A DNA stretch of 64,000 bases from Polynucleobacter sp. (GTDB taxonomy: Bacteria > Pseudomonadota > Gammaproteobacteria > Burkholderiales > Burkholderiaceae). Of the stretch, positions 9,554 to 21,025 are shown piece after piece (the first letter of the stretch is position 1; every line of letters begins with the position of its first letter). The position numbers and the translations under genes are program-made. The stretch is taken from positions 62,001 to 126,000 of the forward strand of contig NZ_JAUXZY010000001.1 of NCBI RefSeq assembly GCF_030693775.1, read 5' to 3'. The notes below the pieces were generated by a model, which saw only the letters and a list, made by a program, of their open reading frames with translations, ran no database searches and had not been told where the DNA came from.

Positions 9554-11086
9554 TTACAGGGGAATATTGCCGTGTTTACGTTCTGGATTTTTGAGGTCCT
9601 TGTCTTTGAGCATGGCCAGTGACCGTGCAATACGCTTACGTGACTCATGCGGCAAGATCACATCATCGATGTAGCCACGCCGACCTGCTACAAAGGGGTT
9701 AGCAAACTTGGCTTTGTATTCCGCCTCACGTGCAGCGATTTTTTGGGGATCACTTTTTTCTTCGCGGAAGATGATTTCGACAGCGCCTTTTGGGCCCATC
9801 ACCGCAATCTCAGCGGAAGGCCATGCAAAGTTCACATCGCCGCGCAGGTGCTTGGATGCCATCACATCATAGGCACCGCCATAGGCTTTACGGGTAATCA
9901 GGGTAACTTTGGGTACGGTGCAGTCTGCATAGGCGTAAAGTAATTTCGCGCCATGTTTAATAATGCCGCCGTATTCTTGCGCAGTACCTGGCATAAAGCC
10001 AGGAACATCGACTAGGGTAACAACAGGAATATTAAAGGCGTCGCAAAAACGCACAAAACGGGCAGCCTTAATCGATGCTTTGATGTCTAAGCAGCCAGCC
10101 AAAACCAGAGGTTGATTGGCGACGATGCCAATCGTTTGCCCTTCGATCCGACCAAAACCAATCAAAATATTTTTGGCGTAATCGGGTTGCAACTCAAAGA
10201 ACTCCCCATCGTCTGCAATCTTGCGAATCAACTCATGCATGTCGTAGGGTTGATTGGGATTGGCGGGGACCAAGGTATCCAGTGAATAATCCAGCGCTTC
10301 ATCGCGCCGAGCCGAGCGCAAAATCGGTGGTTTTTCTTTATTCGATAAGGGCAAGTAGTTGAAGAAGCGGCGCAGCATCATGATCGCTTCAACATCATTT
10401 TCAAAGGCCAAATCACACACACCTGAAACCGTCGAATGGGTTACTGCTCCGCCCAGCTCTTCTGCGGTTACATCTTCGTGGGTCACGGTTTTGACAACCT
10501 CAGGACCCGTTACAAACATATAAGAACTGTCTTTCACCATAAAAATAAAGTCAGTCAGTGCCGGTGAGTACACCGCGCCGCCAGCAGACGGGCCCATGAT
10601 TAAGGAGATTTGTGGAATCACGCCCGAAGCGGTCACATTGCGCTGAAAGATATCGGCATAGCCACCCAGGGACGCAACCCCCTCCTGAATGCGGGCGCCG
10701 CCCGAATCATTTAAGCCAATGACGGGAGCGCCAACTTTCATGGCCTGGTCCATGATCTTGCAAATCTTCTCGGCATGAGCTTCGGATAAAGAGCCGCCCA
10801 GAACCGTAAAGTCTTGGGAAAACACAAATACCAGCCGTCCATTAATCATGCCGTAACCCGTGACAACACCATCGCCAGGTACGGTTTGATCTGCCATCCC
10901 AAAATCGGTGCAGCGGTGCTCAACAAACATATCCCATTCTTCAAAGCTGCCTGCGTCCAAGAGCAATTCGATGCGCTCACGGGCGGTTAACTTGCCTTTG
11001 GCATGCTGTGCCTGAATCCGTTTTTGTCCGCCACCTAGGCGCGCGAGTTCGCGCTTGGCTTCGAGTTGATGGATGATGTCTTGCAT
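9554..11086 (-). CDS. pccB: Propionyl-CoA carboxylase beta subunit (carboxyltransferase)
   Basis: This 510-residue carboxyltransferase moves CO2 from biotin to propionyl-CoA. The crotonase-like double domain shows the acyl-CoA site [19 protein letters not shown] (about residues 119-137), [16 protein letters not shown], and the C-terminal carboxybiotin site [24 protein letters not shown] lies five bases before the ATG. It follows meaB by 9 bases and precedes pccA, with coupled translation likely. Acyl-CoA chain specificity cannot be read directly, but the mutase, MeaB and epimerase context argues for propionyl-CoA. Confidence 0.94.
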   Translation of the reverse strand: MQDIIHQLEAKRELARLGGGQKRIQAQHAKGKLTARERIELLLDAGSFEEWDMFVEHRCTDFGMADQTVPGDGVVTGYGMINGRLVFVFSQDFTVLGGSLSEAHAEKICKIMDQAMKVGAPVIGLNDSGGARIQEGVASLGGYADIFQRNVTASGVIPQISLIMGPSAGGAVYSPALTDFIFMVKDSSYMFVTGPEVVKTVTHEDVTAEELGGAVTHSTVSGVCDLAFENDVEAIMMLRRFFNYLPLSNKEKPPILRSARRDEALDYSLDTLVPANPNQPYDMHELIRKIADDGEFFELQPDYAKNILIGFGRIEGQTIGIVANQPLVLAGCLDIKASIKAARFVRFCDAFNIPVVTLVDVPGFMPGTAQEYGGIIKHGAKLLYAYADCTVPKVTLITRKAYGGAYDVMASKHLRGDVNFAWPSAEIAVMGPKGAVEIIFREEKSDPQKIAAREAEYKAKFANPFVAGRRGYIDDVILPHESRKRIARSLAMLKDKDLKNPERKHGNIPL

Positions 11087-11095
11087 ACTGACTCC

Positions 11096-12121
11096 TTAGA
11101 AAGAGGTGTGGCCCATTGCCTCGAGTAGGCGCCTTGCAGCAACCGAGGGGGCGATGGTTCCGAGATTGACGGCATTGCTCAGTTCGGGAAGCAAAGCCTG
11201 AACCGCAGGATTATTTTTAAATATACTTTTCAATCCAGCATCGATACGTTCCCACATCCAGGCACCTGACTGGACTTGACGCCGGGCAGCCAATCGACCA
11301 TTGGCCGTTTGTAGTTTCTGGAAGCGCAGAATGTGATCCCATAAATCGGGGATGCCAGTCCCTTGCAATGCCGATAAGGACATGACCATAGGATGCCAAT
11401 ACTCGGCATCGTACGAGGCGTGATCCGGATTTCCCTGAAAGCCCAATAATCGCAGTGAGCTGGTAATAAATGCTTGTGCACGCATGGCAGCATTAGGATC
11501 AATGTCGGCTTTATTAATGACGATCAAGTCAGCCAACTCCATGACCCCCTTTTTAATCGCCTGCAAATCATCGCCTGCATTGGGTAATTGCAATAGCAAA
11601 AATAAATCGGTCATGCCAGCCACAGCAATTTCACTCTGACCAACACCGACGGTTTCCACAATCACGACGTCGTGCCCAGCCGCTTCTGCAACTAAAAGCG
11701 CCTCACGGGTTTTTTCAGCAACGCCGCCCAATGTTCCGGAAGAGGGGCTCGGCCGAATAAATGCACATTCATGTACCGATAGCCGCTCCATGCGGGTCTT
11801 GTCACCCAAGATTGATCCGCCCGATAGGCTTGAGGATGGATCGATTGCTAGAACAGCCACGCGATGCCCGCGCTCAATCAAATAGAGTCCTAGGGTTTCA
11901 ATCAGGGTTGACTTCCCTACCCCCGGAACGCCGGAGATACCCAACCGAAAGGACTTGCCAGTCTTTGGCAGCAAAGCATTCAGCAATTCATCTGCACGCT
12001 TGCGATGATCCAGGCGGGTCGACTCAAGCAAGGTAATGGCCTTGGCTAAGGCGCGGCGCTGCGCTGGTCCTGATGGACCCGTAATTGCATCAAACAAGGC
12101 TTGATCAGCGGCAGGCAGCAT
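11096..12121 (-). CDS. meaB: Methylmalonyl-CoA mutase-associated GTPase MeaB
   Basis: MeaB is a G3E-family GTPase chaperone that gates B12 loading and protects the mutase from inactivation. The Walker A motif GVPGVGKST lies near residue 63, the SIMIBI-class segment VAVLAIDPSSSLSGGSILGDKTRM follows in two parts, VETVGVGQSE contains the switch region, and the NKAD base-recognition motif lies near residue 202. The length of 341 residues is typical. It sits directly downstream of the mutase gene, 6 bases apart, which is the usual arrangement and implies an operon. Confidence 0.95.
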   Translation of the reverse strand: MLPAADQALFDAITGPSGPAQRRALAKAITLLESTRLDHRKRADELLNALLPKTGKSFRLGISGVPGVGKSTLIETLGLYLIERGHRVAVLAIDPSSSLSGGSILGDKTRMERLSVHECAFIRPSPSSGTLGGVAEKTREALLVAEAAGHDVVIVETVGVGQSEIAVAGMTDLFLLLQLPNAGDDLQAIKKGVMELADLIVINKADIDPNAAMRAQAFITSSLRLLGFQGNPDHASYDAEYWHPMVMSLSALQGTGIPDLWDHILRFQKLQTANGRLAARRQVQSGAWMWERIDAGLKSIFKNNPAVQALLPELSNAVNLGTIAPSVAARRLLEAMGHTSF

Positions 12122-12127
12122 GGTGAA

Positions 12128-14308
12128 TTAGAGCGGCTTTGCCTGTTTGCGAATTTGCTCGAGTACGTCTTTGGCAGATGCCGGAATCGGGGTGCCTGGA
12201 CCGTAAATTCCTTTTACGCCCGCCTCATACAAGAATTCATAATCTTGTCGCGGAATGACGCCGCCAACGAAGACTATGATGTCATCGGCGCCCTGCTTGC
12301 GCAATTCAGCGATGATCGCTGGCACCAAGGTTTTATGGCCAGCTGCCAAAGTAGAGATGCCTAATGCGTGAACGTCATTCTCAATTGCCTGACGCGCACA
12401 TTCCTCTGGAGTCTGAAACAGGGGTCCAATATCCACGTCGAAACCCAGATCCGCAAATGCAGTAGCGACGACTTTTGCGCCGCGATCATGGCCATCTTGA
12501 CCAAGCTTGGCAATCATCACGCGAGGTCTGCGTCCAAAATCGCTCGCGAATTGAGCGAGCTCCCCTTTGAGTTTTTCCCAGCCCTCGGCTGAGTCATAAG
12601 CAGCTGCATACACTCCGGTCACCTTTTGCGTATCGGCGCGATGGCGCCCGTAGACTTGTTCTAAAGCGTCAGATACTTCACCGACGGTAGCACGCAAGCG
12701 CATTGCTGCCACCGCTAACTCCAATAAATTGCCGGTTTGATCTGCCGCTGCCTTGGTTAGCGCCTCCAGTGCAGCCGCTACCTTTTTACTATCGCGCGAT
12801 GCCTTAATCGAATTTAAGCGCTCGATTTGATTGACGCGCACTTTGTCGTTATCAATCACCAAGACATCGACTAATTCTTCTTTATCCAGTTTGTATTTAT
12901 TCACGCCCACGATGACGTCGGCGCCCGAATCAATTTTGGCTTGCTTTTCAGCAGCAGCGGCTTCAATTTTGAGCTTAGCCCAACCGCTTTCAACCGCTTT
13001 GGTCATGCCGCCCATGGCGTCTACTTCGAGCACAATTTCCCATGCCTTATCGGCCATCTCTTGCGTGAGGTTTTCCATCATGTAGGAGCCGGCCCAAGGA
13101 TCAATCACGCTGGTGATGTGGGTTTCTTCCTGAAGAATTAACTGGGTGTTGCGCGCAATTCGGCTCGAGGTTTCCGATGGCAAGGCAATCGCTTCGTCAA
13201 ACGAATTGGTATGCAGGGACTGGGTGCCGCCAAACACTGCTGCCATCGCTTCCACCGTGGTGCGCACCACATTGTTATAGGGATCTTGTTCAGTTAAAGA
13301 CCAACCCGAGGTCTGGCAATGGGTTCGTAGCATCAGTGATTTTGGATTTTGCGGATTGAACTCTTTCATGATGCGCCACCACAGCAAACGAGCGGCGCGT
13401 AATTTCGCTACCTCCAAATAGAAGTTCATGCCGATCGCAAAAAAGAATGAGAGGCGTCCAGCAAAGCCGTCGACATCTAAGCCCTTGGCTAATGCGGTTT
13501 TAACGTACTCTTTGCCGTCGGCTAAGGTGAAGGCAAGTTCCAATACTTGATTGGCGCCAGCTTCTTGCATGTGATAACCCGAGATCGAGATCGAGTTGAA
13601 CTTAGGCATGTGCTTTGCGGTGTACTCAATGATGTCGCCAATGATGCGCATCGATGGCTCTGGCGGATAGATATACGTATTGCGAACCATGAACTCTTTC
13701 AGAATGTCATTCTGAATCGTCCCGGAGAGCTGAGCTTGGCTCACGCCCTGCTCTTCGCCTGCTACGATGTAGCCAGCAAGCACTGGCAATACAGCGCCAT
13801 TCATGGTCATGGATACCGAAACGGTATCGAGCGGAATGCCATTGAAGAGGATTTTCATATCCTCGACGGAGTCAATCGCAACGCCAGCCTTACCCACATC
13901 ACCAGTAACACGGGGATGATCGGAATCGTAGCCCCGGTGGGTTGCTAAATCGAATGCAACCGAGACGCCCTGACCACCGGCTGCCAACGCTTTACGGTAA
14001 AACGCATTGGATTCTTCTGCGGTCGAGAAGCCAGCGTATTGGCGAATGGTCCAAGGCCTAACCGCATACATGGTGGCTTGTGGCCCGCGTACAAATGGCT
14101 CAAATCCAGGCAAGGTATTGGCATACGGCAGGCTGGCAGAATCTGCTGCCGTATACAGGGCTTTTAAGTGAATGCCATCTGGCGTATTCCAGCCCAGTGC
14201 ATCAGTATTGCCATTGGGGGCTGATTTTTGCGCTGCTTTTTCCCAATCGCTCAATCCCACTTGTTTGGAATCAGGCCATGGATTGGGCTTAGCACTGGAT
14301 GAACTCAT
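12128..14308 (-). CDS. scpA: Methylmalonyl-CoA mutase (single-chain, adenosylcobalamin-dependent)
   Basis: The enzyme rearranges (R)-methylmalonyl-CoA to succinyl-CoA. The substrate-binding TIM barrel begins with [20 protein letters not shown] and includes [16 protein letters not shown]. The C-terminal B12-binding domain shows [11 protein letters not shown] (the cobalt-ligating His in DxHxxG), ISTLAAGH and VGGVIP. This is the catalytic large-chain form of about 726 residues, comparable to ScpA/MutB. The ATG at 14308 is chosen over an upstream one at 14371 because AGGAG sits 8 bases before it. It heads the leftward operon mutase-meaB-pccB-pccA-epimerase, divergent from the GntR gene. Confidence 0.95.
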   Translation of the reverse strand: MSSSSAKPNPWPDSKQVGLSDWEKAAQKSAPNGNTDALGWNTPDGIHLKALYTAADSASLPYANTLPGFEPFVRGPQATMYAVRPWTIRQYAGFSTAEESNAFYRKALAAGGQGVSVAFDLATHRGYDSDHPRVTGDVGKAGVAIDSVEDMKILFNGIPLDTVSVSMTMNGAVLPVLAGYIVAGEEQGVSQAQLSGTIQNDILKEFMVRNTYIYPPEPSMRIIGDIIEYTAKHMPKFNSISISGYHMQEAGANQVLELAFTLADGKEYVKTALAKGLDVDGFAGRLSFFFAIGMNFYLEVAKLRAARLLWWRIMKEFNPQNPKSLMLRTHCQTSGWSLTEQDPYNNVVRTTVEAMAAVFGGTQSLHTNSFDEAIALPSETSSRIARNTQLILQEETHITSVIDPWAGSYMMENLTQEMADKAWEIVLEVDAMGGMTKAVESGWAKLKIEAAAAEKQAKIDSGADVIVGVNKYKLDKEELVDVLVIDNDKVRVNQIERLNSIKASRDSKKVAAALEALTKAAADQTGNLLELAVAAMRLRATVGEVSDALEQVYGRHRADTQKVTGVYAAAYDSAEGWEKLKGELAQFASDFGRRPRVMIAKLGQDGHDRGAKVVATAFADLGFDVDIGPLFQTPEECARQAIENDVHALGISTLAAGHKTLVPAIIAELRKQGADDIIVFVGGVIPRQDYEFLYEAGVKGIYGPGTPIPASAKDVLEQIRKQAKPL

Positions 14309-14364
14309 TTCACTTACTCCTGTTGGCTTAGTGACGACATCATGTTTAATTATTGCTATTTTGC

Positions 14365-14414
14365 TTGACAAATGGACTTCTGTCTAGATATTGTATACAT
14401 AATTATGAATACAA
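14365..14414. promoter_or_regulatory. Candidate GntR operator and divergent promoter
   Basis: A 24-bp dyad at 14391-14414 has arms TTGTAT and ATACAA around a symmetric core CATAATTATG; only one symmetric pair of positions mismatches. On the plus strand TTGACA (14365-14370) is followed after 18 bases by TATTGT, a possible -35/-10 pair for the regulator, so the palindrome overlaps the -10. The element lies between the mutase and GntR starts. GntR/FCD regulators commonly bind short palindromes in their own divergent promoter, so autoregulation plus control of the propionate operon is the inference. Confidence 0.65.
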
Positions 14415-14429
14415 TTTCAGTAGAAATCC

Positions 14430-15062
14430 ATGAATTTAAGCAATAAACCCCTTTACCATGACGTCGCAGAACGTCTGCGCGCGCAAATTTTCGCGCACAC
14501 ACTACCGCCCGGCAGCTGGCTGGATGAGCAAAGCTTGGCGATCACCTTTGGTATCAGCCGAACGCCCATGCGCGAAGCAATCAAGGTGCTCGCCTCCGAG
14601 GGCTTGGTGACCATGAAGCCGAGACGCGGCGCTTACGTTACCGAGGTGGAGAGCGGCGATTTAGAGCAGATTTTTGCTGTTTTAGCCCAATTAGAGGGGT
14701 TTGCAGCCAAGGAAGCCGCGATTAAAGCCAGCGAAGCACAACTCAATCAATTGGATAATTTGCACTTAAAACTTGAAAAAGCCGCTGCCGACCGTGATGA
14801 AGAGCAGTTTTTTGAGATCAACGTGCGCTTTCACGAGCTGATCATGGAGATTGCAGGTAACCGCTGGATGAATGGAGTGGTTGACGACCTACGCAAGGTA
14901 CTTAAATTACAACGTCGGGATTCTTTAGGCCGTTCCGGACGATTACAGAGTGCCTTAAACGAGCACCGTAACATCCTGAAAGCATTGATAAAAAGGGATG
15001 GGGCTGCTGCACAAGACGCCATGCAAGCCCACCTTGCGCGCGGGCTCGAGGCCACGCGCTAG
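14430..15062 (+). CDS. GntR family (FadR/FCD subfamily) transcriptional regulator
   Basis: The 210-residue product has a winged helix-turn-helix at residues about 8-75, with the typical segments PPGSWLDEQSLAITFGISRTP and MREAIKVLASEGLVTMKPRRG, followed by an all-helical FCD ligand-binding domain (about 80-205) with Asp/His residues that often bind metal or carboxylates (FHELIMEIAGN and EHRNILKAL). It is divergent from the methylmalonyl-CoA mutase operon and is likely its regulator. The ligand may be a propionate-derived acid or CoA ester, but this cannot be read from sequence. No good ribosome site is visible. Confidence 0.88.
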   Translation: MNLSNKPLYHDVAERLRAQIFAHTLPPGSWLDEQSLAITFGISRTPMREAIKVLASEGLVTMKPRRGAYVTEVESGDLEQIFAVLAQLEGFAAKEAAIKASEAQLNQLDNLHLKLEKAAADRDEEQFFEINVRFHELIMEIAGNRWMNGVVDDLRKVLKLQRRDSLGRSGRLQSALNEHRNILKALIKRDGAAAQDAMQAHLARGLEATR

Positions 15063-15074
15063 GCTTTTACTGAA

Positions 15075-15416
15075 TTACTTCTTAATCACCATGGTGCCAG
15101 GCAATGAGGCAATGTAAGCAGCCATGTTGCGTAAATCCGCATCGCTGTACTGGGCGACTTGGGATGTCATAACGGCATTTTTACGGCCGAATTGTGGGTT
15201 ATTCGACACCTGGTAGGAGCGTAAAGCGTAATACAGGTAATCAGCGTACTGTCCGGCAATCTTGGGGTAGGCCGGAGCAACCGGCTCATTCAAATTGGCG
15301 CCATGGCAGGCGGCACAATTGTTCTTTTCAACCAGCTCTTTTCCTTTAGCGAGATTGGAAGCCTGAGCAATACCAATGCTGGAAAGTAAAAAAGAAATCA
15401 GGAGTGCAACTTTCAT
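15075..15416 (-). CDS. Small periplasmic c-type cytochrome
   Basis: This 113-residue class I cytochrome c has an N-terminal signal peptide (cleavage probably after AQA, about residue 19), one haem-binding motif CAACH near residue 34, and a C-terminal region with a candidate Met ligand in AVMTSQVAQYSD. AGAGG precedes the ATG by 7 bases. It lies 21 bases downstream of another small cytochrome on the same strand, so the two probably form a bicistronic unit. The pattern resembles the single-haem cytochrome c553/c4-half type that passes electrons to terminal oxidases. The partner is unknown. Confidence 0.88.
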   Translation of the reverse strand: MKVALLISFLLSSIGIAQASNLAKGKELVEKNNCAACHGANLNEPVAPAYPKIAGQYADYLYYALRSYQVSNNPQFGRKNAVMTSQVAQYSDADLRNMAAYIASLPGTMVIKK

Positions 15417-15437
15417 AAATAGACCTCTAAATCAAAA

Positions 15438-15818
15438 TTACTTTAAGGGATTTGTGGGAGAGGTCGAATTTTGTGCGGCGTAATACGCGCTCACATCGGC
15501 CATATCTTGAGGAGTCATGCTGCCAGCAATGGAGCGCATCGTGGGATGCTTACGCTCCCCTGACTTGTACGCCTCTAAGGCAGCGTAAATATAGGCGGCA
15601 TTTTGGCCACCAATTTTCGGTACGCGATAAACCAAAGGATAGTCAGCGCGGTATTCAGGAATGGCATGGCAGCCAGTGCAAAGCCAAACTTTGGCCTGGC
15701 CAGCCTCGGCAGAGCCTTTGACATCCTGTGCCTGTACATTCACAGAGAGAACAGAAAATCCAGCGCCGACAGTGAATATCAGTGTGGACAATAAACGGGT
15801 CACGGCAGTTTTTTTCAT
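15438..15818 (-). CDS. Small periplasmic c-type cytochrome
   Basis: This protein of about 126 residues has a signal peptide (MKKTAVTRLLSTLIF..., cleavage near VQAQD) and a single CTGCH haem motif. A candidate axial Met lies in MRSIAGSMTPQDM. It is related in layout to the adjacent cytochrome but is not a close copy: it shares the YIYAAL/YLYYAL-like segment and the overall spacing. Alternative starts at 15827 (ATG) and 15830 (TTG) add three or four residues; no ribosome site discriminates. Together the pair could act as one two-haem electron carrier, an inference from proximity only. Confidence 0.85.
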   Translation of the reverse strand: MKKTAVTRLLSTLIFTVGAGFSVLSVNVQAQDVKGSAEAGQAKVWLCTGCHAIPEYRADYPLVYRVPKIGGQNAAYIYAALEAYKSGERKHPTMRSIAGSMTPQDMADVSAYYAAQNSTSPTNPLK

Positions 15819-15952
15819 GGAAATCATCAATATATAAAAAACAGACTAATTTGCTTGCAAGAGTATAGCGGACAGCGCTCAATTACTCATTTTTACCGCA
15901 TTTAGCGGTAAGATTCTACCCTCTCCTTTACCCCTAAAAAGTACCTAAATAT

Positions 15953-16417
15953 ATGTCTACTAAACCCATCAGCGATCGCCTTAAAGACCTCGGTATTGAG
16001 CTCCCCGCCACCGCAAGCCCTGCTGCCGCTTACGTCATGGCCGTGACCACCGGCTCTACCGTCTTTGTTTCTGGGCATATCGCCAAGCAAGGCGGTAAGC
16101 CCTGGGTTGGTAAATTAGGTCTTGATATGGATACTGCTAGCGGTAAAGCCGCAGCGCGCTCGATTGCGATCGATTTAATGGCCACCTTACAGTCGCATTT
16201 GGGTTCACTGGATCGCGTCAAGCGCATTGTGAAAGTGATGGGACTGGTTAACTCGACCGACCTCTTTACTGAGCAGCATCTGGTGGTCAATGGCTGCTCC
16301 GAGCTGTTATTTGACGTCTTTGGCGAAGCCGGCAAACATGCTCGTAGTGCCTTTGGGGTAACTCAAATCCCCCTAGGTGCCTGCGTTGAAATTGAACTCA
16401 TCGCCGAGATTGAGTAA
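15953..16417 (+). CDS. RidA/YjgF-YER057c family protein
   Basis: The 154-residue product belongs to the RidA superfamily of trimeric deaminases that hydrolyse reactive enamine/imine intermediates of PLP enzymes. Supporting segments are FVSGHIAKQGGKPWVGKLG, the helix with LGSLDRVKRIVKVMGLV, and the C-terminal VTQIPLGACVEIELIAEIE, where an Arg is often found in active RidA (here the GAC..E form). It is a longer RidA subfamily with an N-terminal extension (DRLKDLGIELPA), often seen in proteobacterial paralogues whose substrate is unknown. It stands alone between the cytochromes and parC. Confidence 0.88.
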   Translation: MSTKPISDRLKDLGIELPATASPAAAYVMAVTTGSTVFVSGHIAKQGGKPWVGKLGLDMDTASGKAAARSIAIDLMATLQSHLGSLDRVKRIVKVMGLVNSTDLFTEQHLVVNGCSELLFDVFGEAGKHARSAFGVTQIPLGACVEIELIAEIE

Positions 16418-16481
16418 GGCCCAGTAAAAAAGCCAAGTTAATCATCGCTCAGCCCGGCTTTATCTGTTCCAAGGCAGTGAC

Positions 16482-18908
16482 CTAATTCGGGCTTAGCTTT
16501 CCATCTCTTAAGCGTGGCTCTAAATAATGGCCCTTGCGCGCGCGGTTACCCGCAAACGACTTCAAGGTCTTACTATCGAGACTTAACTCAGTTGGCTTTC
16601 CAGCCCGGCCTGCGCCAGAATAAGTGGCGCCATCTGGGCCCACGGCAACCGCCGACGCTAGGCGCTCTTTATCATCAAGCCCCATCAAAATGACGCCCTT
16701 ACCGCCGGTTGGTAGGCGCTTGAGCTCATCCAGCGGGAAGACTAATAGCCGCGCACTTTCCGATAAACAGGCGACCTGTTTCATACCAGGGCGAACCTTG
16801 CTGGCCCCCAGTGGGGCATCGCCCGGGCTGAACTTGCTGTCAACGCCAATAAAGGATTTGCCCGCCTTATTGCGGGTCAGCATATCGGACACATTTGCTA
16901 AGAAGCCATTACCAGCCCGCGTTGAAATCAACACCAAATCATCCAATTGGCCGGCGTAATAGGCCACCATTTGCGAGCCTGCTGCTAAGTTAATAAAGCT
17001 AGTCAAGGGGGCGCCATCACCGCGCGCTCCGGGCAACTCGCTAACAGGAACGGTGTACACACGACCGTCACTGCCGAAGCCTTGCATCACATCAACCGTG
17101 CGGCACTCATATGTGGCGTAGAGCGCATCACCCGACTTAAACGAAAACTGCTGTGCGTCGTGTTCATGGCCTTGGCGAACGCGAACCCAGCCCTTTTGCG
17201 ACACGATGACCGTGACCGGCTCATCAATTACTTTAGCTTCAGCGATTGCGCGCTTATCTTCCTGAATTAAAGTACGACGCTCATCGCCAAACTCTTTGGC
17301 ATCGGCTTCAATTTCCTTGATGATGCGTTTACGCAAGGTGCTATCACTCTGCAACAGGCCATCTAAATCCGCTTTTTCGGTTTGGAGTTCTTTGAGCTCT
17401 TGCTCAATCTTAATTGCCTCCAGCCGTGCCAATTGGCGCAAACGAATTTCAAGAATATCTTCGGCTTGGCGATCGCTGAGCTTAAAAGCAGTAATCAGAT
17501 CAGCCTTTGGCTCATCACTATTGCGAATGATTTTGATGACCTTATCAATATTGAGCAAAATAATCTGGCGGCCTTCCAGAATATGAATGCGGGCATTGAC
17601 TTTGCCAAGGCGATGCTCGGTGCGGCGCGTTACCGTTGCAACGCGGAAGGCAATCCACTCGGAAATGATGTCTTTTAAATTCTTTTGGCGTGGCCGGCCA
17701 TCATTGCCAATCATCACGAGATTAATTGGCGCATTGGACTCAAGCGAAGTGTGTGCAAGCAGCAAATTGACGAAGTCATTGACTTCCACATTCTTGCTCT
17801 TGGGTTCAAACACTAAGCGTACCGCGGCGTCTTTGCTGGATTCGTCACGAACACAATCGAGTACATTCAAAATGGCTGCTTTGGTATTGCTTTGATCGGG
17901 CGTTAATGATTTTTTGCCCAATTTGATTTTGGGGTTAGTCAGCTCTTCAATCTCTTGCAGTACCCGCTGCGTCGACGTTGCTGGTGGCAACTCATTCACC
18001 ACAATTTGCCATTGACCGCGGGCCAATTCTTCGACTGACCAGCGTGCCCGCACTTTTAAACTGCCGCGACCACCCTCGTAAATCTGGGCAATATCACTGG
18101 CAGACGAAATAATTTGACCGCCACCTGGAAAATCTGGGCCCGGCACAATCGCCAGCAAATCAGTGCTGCTCATGTTCGGCGACTTCATGAGCGCTATGGC
18201 AGCTGCAGCCACCTCGCGCAAATTATGCGATGGGATTTCCGTGGCCATGCCCACTGCAATGCCAGATGCGCCATTCAGCAATACAAAAGGCAGGCGCGCC
18301 GGAAGTAATTTAGGTTCCTGAAACGAGCCATCGTAGTTTGGCGCAAACGCAACCGTACCTTCATCGATTTCACTCAGCAGTAAGTGGGTCGCAATCTTGG
18401 TGAGGCGCGCTTCGGTGTAGCGCATCGCTGCAGCCCCATCGCCGTCACGTGAACCAAAGTTGCCCTGACCATCAATCAGGGGGTAACGCAATGAGAAGCT
18501 TTGGGCCAATCGAACCAAGGCATCGTAAGCCGATTGATCACCATGCGGATGAAATTTACCCAATACGTCACCAACCACCCGAGCGCTTTTCACTGGCTTT
18601 GCATCCGAACGCAAGCCCATCTCGCTCATCGAGAAGAGAATACGCCGCTGTACAGGCTTTTGACCGTCGGCCACTTCAGGCAGAGCGCGGCCCTTCACTA
18701 CGCTAATTGCGTAATCTAAATAGGCTCTCTCCGCATAGACCGCCAGCGTTAAGCCTTCGCTTCCATCGCCTCCGTCACCATCCATGCTGCCAGATGATGC
18801 GCGTGGTGGAATAGGAGGTGAACCGACGCTTGCGCCAGCACTGTCTATCGCAAATAAATCCGCTTGCTCTTGCATGCTGGCTTCTGAACTGGGTTTGCGC
18901 GTTGCCAT
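16482..18908 (-). CDS. parC: DNA topoisomerase IV subunit A
   Basis: ParC is the strand-breaking subunit that decatenates daughter chromosomes. The N-terminal DNA-cleavage core begins [20 protein letters not shown], followed by [11 protein letters not shown], and the active-site tyrosine lies in [14 protein letters not shown] (about residue 165). The C-terminal beta-pinwheel is short but present. At 808 residues it is slightly longer than E. coli ParC (752), with an acidic/serine-rich N-terminal addition of about 50 residues. Its start overlaps the parE stop (TAATG), so expression is coupled. ParC and GyrA look alike, but the gene pairing with parE supports this call. Confidence 0.94.
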   Translation of the reverse strand: MATRKPSSEASMQEQADLFAIDSAGASVGSPPIPPRASSGSMDGDGGDGSEGLTLAVYAERAYLDYAISVVKGRALPEVADGQKPVQRRILFSMSEMGLRSDAKPVKSARVVGDVLGKFHPHGDQSAYDALVRLAQSFSLRYPLIDGQGNFGSRDGDGAAAMRYTEARLTKIATHLLLSEIDEGTVAFAPNYDGSFQEPKLLPARLPFVLLNGASGIAVGMATEIPSHNLREVAAAAIALMKSPNMSSTDLLAIVPGPDFPGGGQIISSASDIAQIYEGGRGSLKVRARWSVEELARGQWQIVVNELPPATSTQRVLQEIEELTNPKIKLGKKSLTPDQSNTKAAILNVLDCVRDESSKDAAVRLVFEPKSKNVEVNDFVNLLLAHTSLESNAPINLVMIGNDGRPRQKNLKDIISEWIAFRVATVTRRTEHRLGKVNARIHILEGRQIILLNIDKVIKIIRNSDEPKADLITAFKLSDRQAEDILEIRLRQLARLEAIKIEQELKELQTEKADLDGLLQSDSTLRKRIIKEIEADAKEFGDERRTLIQEDKRAIAEAKVIDEPVTVIVSQKGWVRVRQGHEHDAQQFSFKSGDALYATYECRTVDVMQGFGSDGRVYTVPVSELPGARGDGAPLTSFINLAAGSQMVAYYAGQLDDLVLISTRAGNGFLANVSDMLTRNKAGKSFIGVDSKFSPGDAPLGASKVRPGMKQVACLSESARLLVFPLDELKRLPTGGKGVILMGLDDKERLASAVAVGPDGATYSGAGRAGKPTELSLDSKTLKSFAGNRARKGHYLEPRLRDGKLSPN

Positions 18909-20896
18909 TAAATATCCGCCTCTACTTCATTGCCACGCTCTTCAAGCCAATCCCGCCTTGCACCGGATTCGGATTTACCCATCAGCATGTCCATGGTTTT
19001 AAATGTATCTTGCTCACTTAATGCGCCCAAGGTAACTGGGAGTAAGCGGCGCGTATCGGGATTAAGCGTGGTATCCCACAATTGCTCGGCACTCATTTCG
19101 CCAAGACCCTTAAAGCGGGAAATTTGCCAGGCATTGTCACGAACACCATCTTTACGTAACTTATCTTCGATCGCATTGAGCTCGCTGGCATCCAGGGCAT
19201 AAATCTTTTGCGCTGGCTTTTTACCGCGCGCAGGTGCGTCAACCCGAAAGAGTGGTGGCCGAGCGATATACACATGCCCTGCATCCAGCAGCTTTGGAAA
19301 GTGTTTATAGAACAAGGTGAGCAATAAAACTTGGATGTGCGAACCATCCACGTCGGCATCCGACAGAATGCAGATCTTGCCGTAGCGTAAATTAGATAAG
19401 TCAGGCGTGTCATTCAGGCCATGGGGATCAACACCAATCGCTACCGCAATATCGTGCACTTCGTTATTAGCAAACAGGCGGTCTCGCTCTGCTTCCCAGG
19501 TATTGAGAACCTTGCCGCGCAGCGGCAATATCGCCTGGTACTCTTTATTACGACCCATTTTGGCTGAACCCCCGGCAGAGTCACCCTCAACTAAAAAGAG
19601 TTCATTCATGGCAACGTCTTGACTCTCGCAATCCGTTAGCTTGCCTGGCAGTACCGCAACGCCGGAAGATTTTTTCTTTTCAACTTTTTGTCCAGCACGG
19701 GTGCGGGCTTGCGCTTGTTTGATGACCAGTTCAGCTAATTTGCGACCATAGTCGACGTGCTGGTTGAGCCAAAGCTCAAGTGCGGATTTGGAAAAACCAG
19801 AAACCAAACGCACGGCATCGCGTGAGTTCAGACGCTCTTTAATTTGCCCCTGAAACTGGGGATCGAGTACTTTGGCAGACAAAATAAAGGAAGCGCGTGC
19901 AAAGACATCCTCAGGCATTAACTTCACGCCCTTAGGTTGCAAGGCATGCATTTCAATAAAGCCTTTAACCGCGTTGAAGAGGCCTTCACGCAGACCGCTT
20001 TCATGAGTACCGCCGGCAGGAGTCGGAATTAAATTCACATAACTTTCGCGAACGGGTGGGCCATCCTCGGTCCAGGTCACTACCCAAGCAGCGCCCTCGC
20101 CTTCAGCAAAGGTATCTTCATCGGCATTACCAGTAGCGTATTGCTCGGCTTCAAATGCGGGAATCACTTCAGCGCTGTGACCCGCCTGAGCCAAGGCTTC
20201 ATTCAGGTAGCCACGCAAGCCCTGCGCGTATTGCCAGGATTGCGTCTCGCCACTTTTTTCTTGGATCAAGGTGACTTTGACGCCAGGCAGTAGCACCGCT
20301 TTGGAGCGCAGTAGGCGAATCAGATCCGCCATCGGGATGGCAGCACTGTCAAAATATTTGCCATCGGGCCATGCCCGGACACGCGTACCGTGGGCTTTAT
20401 CGCCCTTATCGGCCGGTCTGGTTTTGAGTTTCTCGATGACATTGCCATCGGCAAAACTCAAGGTAGACATTTGGCCCTCACGCCATACCGTGACATCCAG
20501 GCGCTTCGAAAGAGCATTCGTTACCGACACGCCAACGCCGTGCAAACCGCCGGAGAAGGCATACGCCCCGCCGCTGCCTTTTTCAAACTTGCCACCCGCG
20601 TGCAGCTGGGTAAAGACAATTTGCACCACGGGTAATTTTTCGGTGGGGTGCATGCCCACCGGAATGCCGCGGCCATCATCCTCAATGCTGACGCTGCCAT
20701 CGGCATGCAAGGTCACCATGATTTGCTTGCCAAAGCCGCCCAGCGCCTCATCGGATGCGTTATCCAGCACTTCTTGGATGATGTGGAGGGGGTTATCGGT
20801 CCTGGTGTACATCCCAGGGCGCTGACGGACGGGCTCAAGTCCTTTGAGAACTTGAATCGACGATTCGCTGTATTCGGAGGTTTTACGGGTTGCCAT
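18908..20896 (-). CDS. parE: DNA topoisomerase IV subunit B
   Basis: ParE is the ATPase subunit of topoisomerase IV. The GHKL ATP site shows [10 protein letters not shown] and [13 protein letters not shown]; the TOPRIM domain shows [20 protein letters not shown] and [14 protein letters not shown]. About 662 residues fit ParE rather than the longer GyrB. The frame extends upstream to 20965, but the ATG at 20896 starts at [14 protein letters not shown], the expected N-terminus. It is divergent from a CoA-transferase gene 130 bases away, and its stop overlaps parC. Confidence 0.94.
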   Translation of the reverse strand: MATRKTSEYSESSIQVLKGLEPVRQRPGMYTRTDNPLHIIQEVLDNASDEALGGFGKQIMVTLHADGSVSIEDDGRGIPVGMHPTEKLPVVQIVFTQLHAGGKFEKGSGGAYAFSGGLHGVGVSVTNALSKRLDVTVWREGQMSTLSFADGNVIEKLKTRPADKGDKAHGTRVRAWPDGKYFDSAAIPMADLIRLLRSKAVLLPGVKVTLIQEKSGETQSWQYAQGLRGYLNEALAQAGHSAEVIPAFEAEQYATGNADEDTFAEGEGAAWVVTWTEDGPPVRESYVNLIPTPAGGTHESGLREGLFNAVKGFIEMHALQPKGVKLMPEDVFARASFILSAKVLDPQFQGQIKERLNSRDAVRLVSGFSKSALELWLNQHVDYGRKLAELVIKQAQARTRAGQKVEKKKSSGVAVLPGKLTDCESQDVAMNELFLVEGDSAGGSAKMGRNKEYQAILPLRGKVLNTWEAERDRLFANNEVHDIAVAIGVDPHGLNDTPDLSNLRYGKICILSDADVDGSHIQVLLLTLFYKHFPKLLDAGHVYIARPPLFRVDAPARGKKPAQKIYALDASELNAIEDKLRKDGVRDNAWQISRFKGLGEMSAEQLWDTTLNPDTRRLLPVTLGALSEQDTFKTMDMLMGKSESGARRDWLEERGNEVEADI

Positions 20897-21025
20897 GCGC
20901 AGAAATTGTAGCCATGTCTGGGATTCGCTTCTTTTTTTACCGTTGCGCGGGCTTCGCTTGCGCATTTTGAGGCGATCTTGGGCACTTGCGCGCGATTATT
21001 TGGCCATTCATGCCAAAATTGGGCC

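Noticed and set aside
20271..20825. A 184-residue open frame on the plus strand
   Set aside because: It is antisense to parE, low in complexity (Ser/Pro-rich) and without a start signal.
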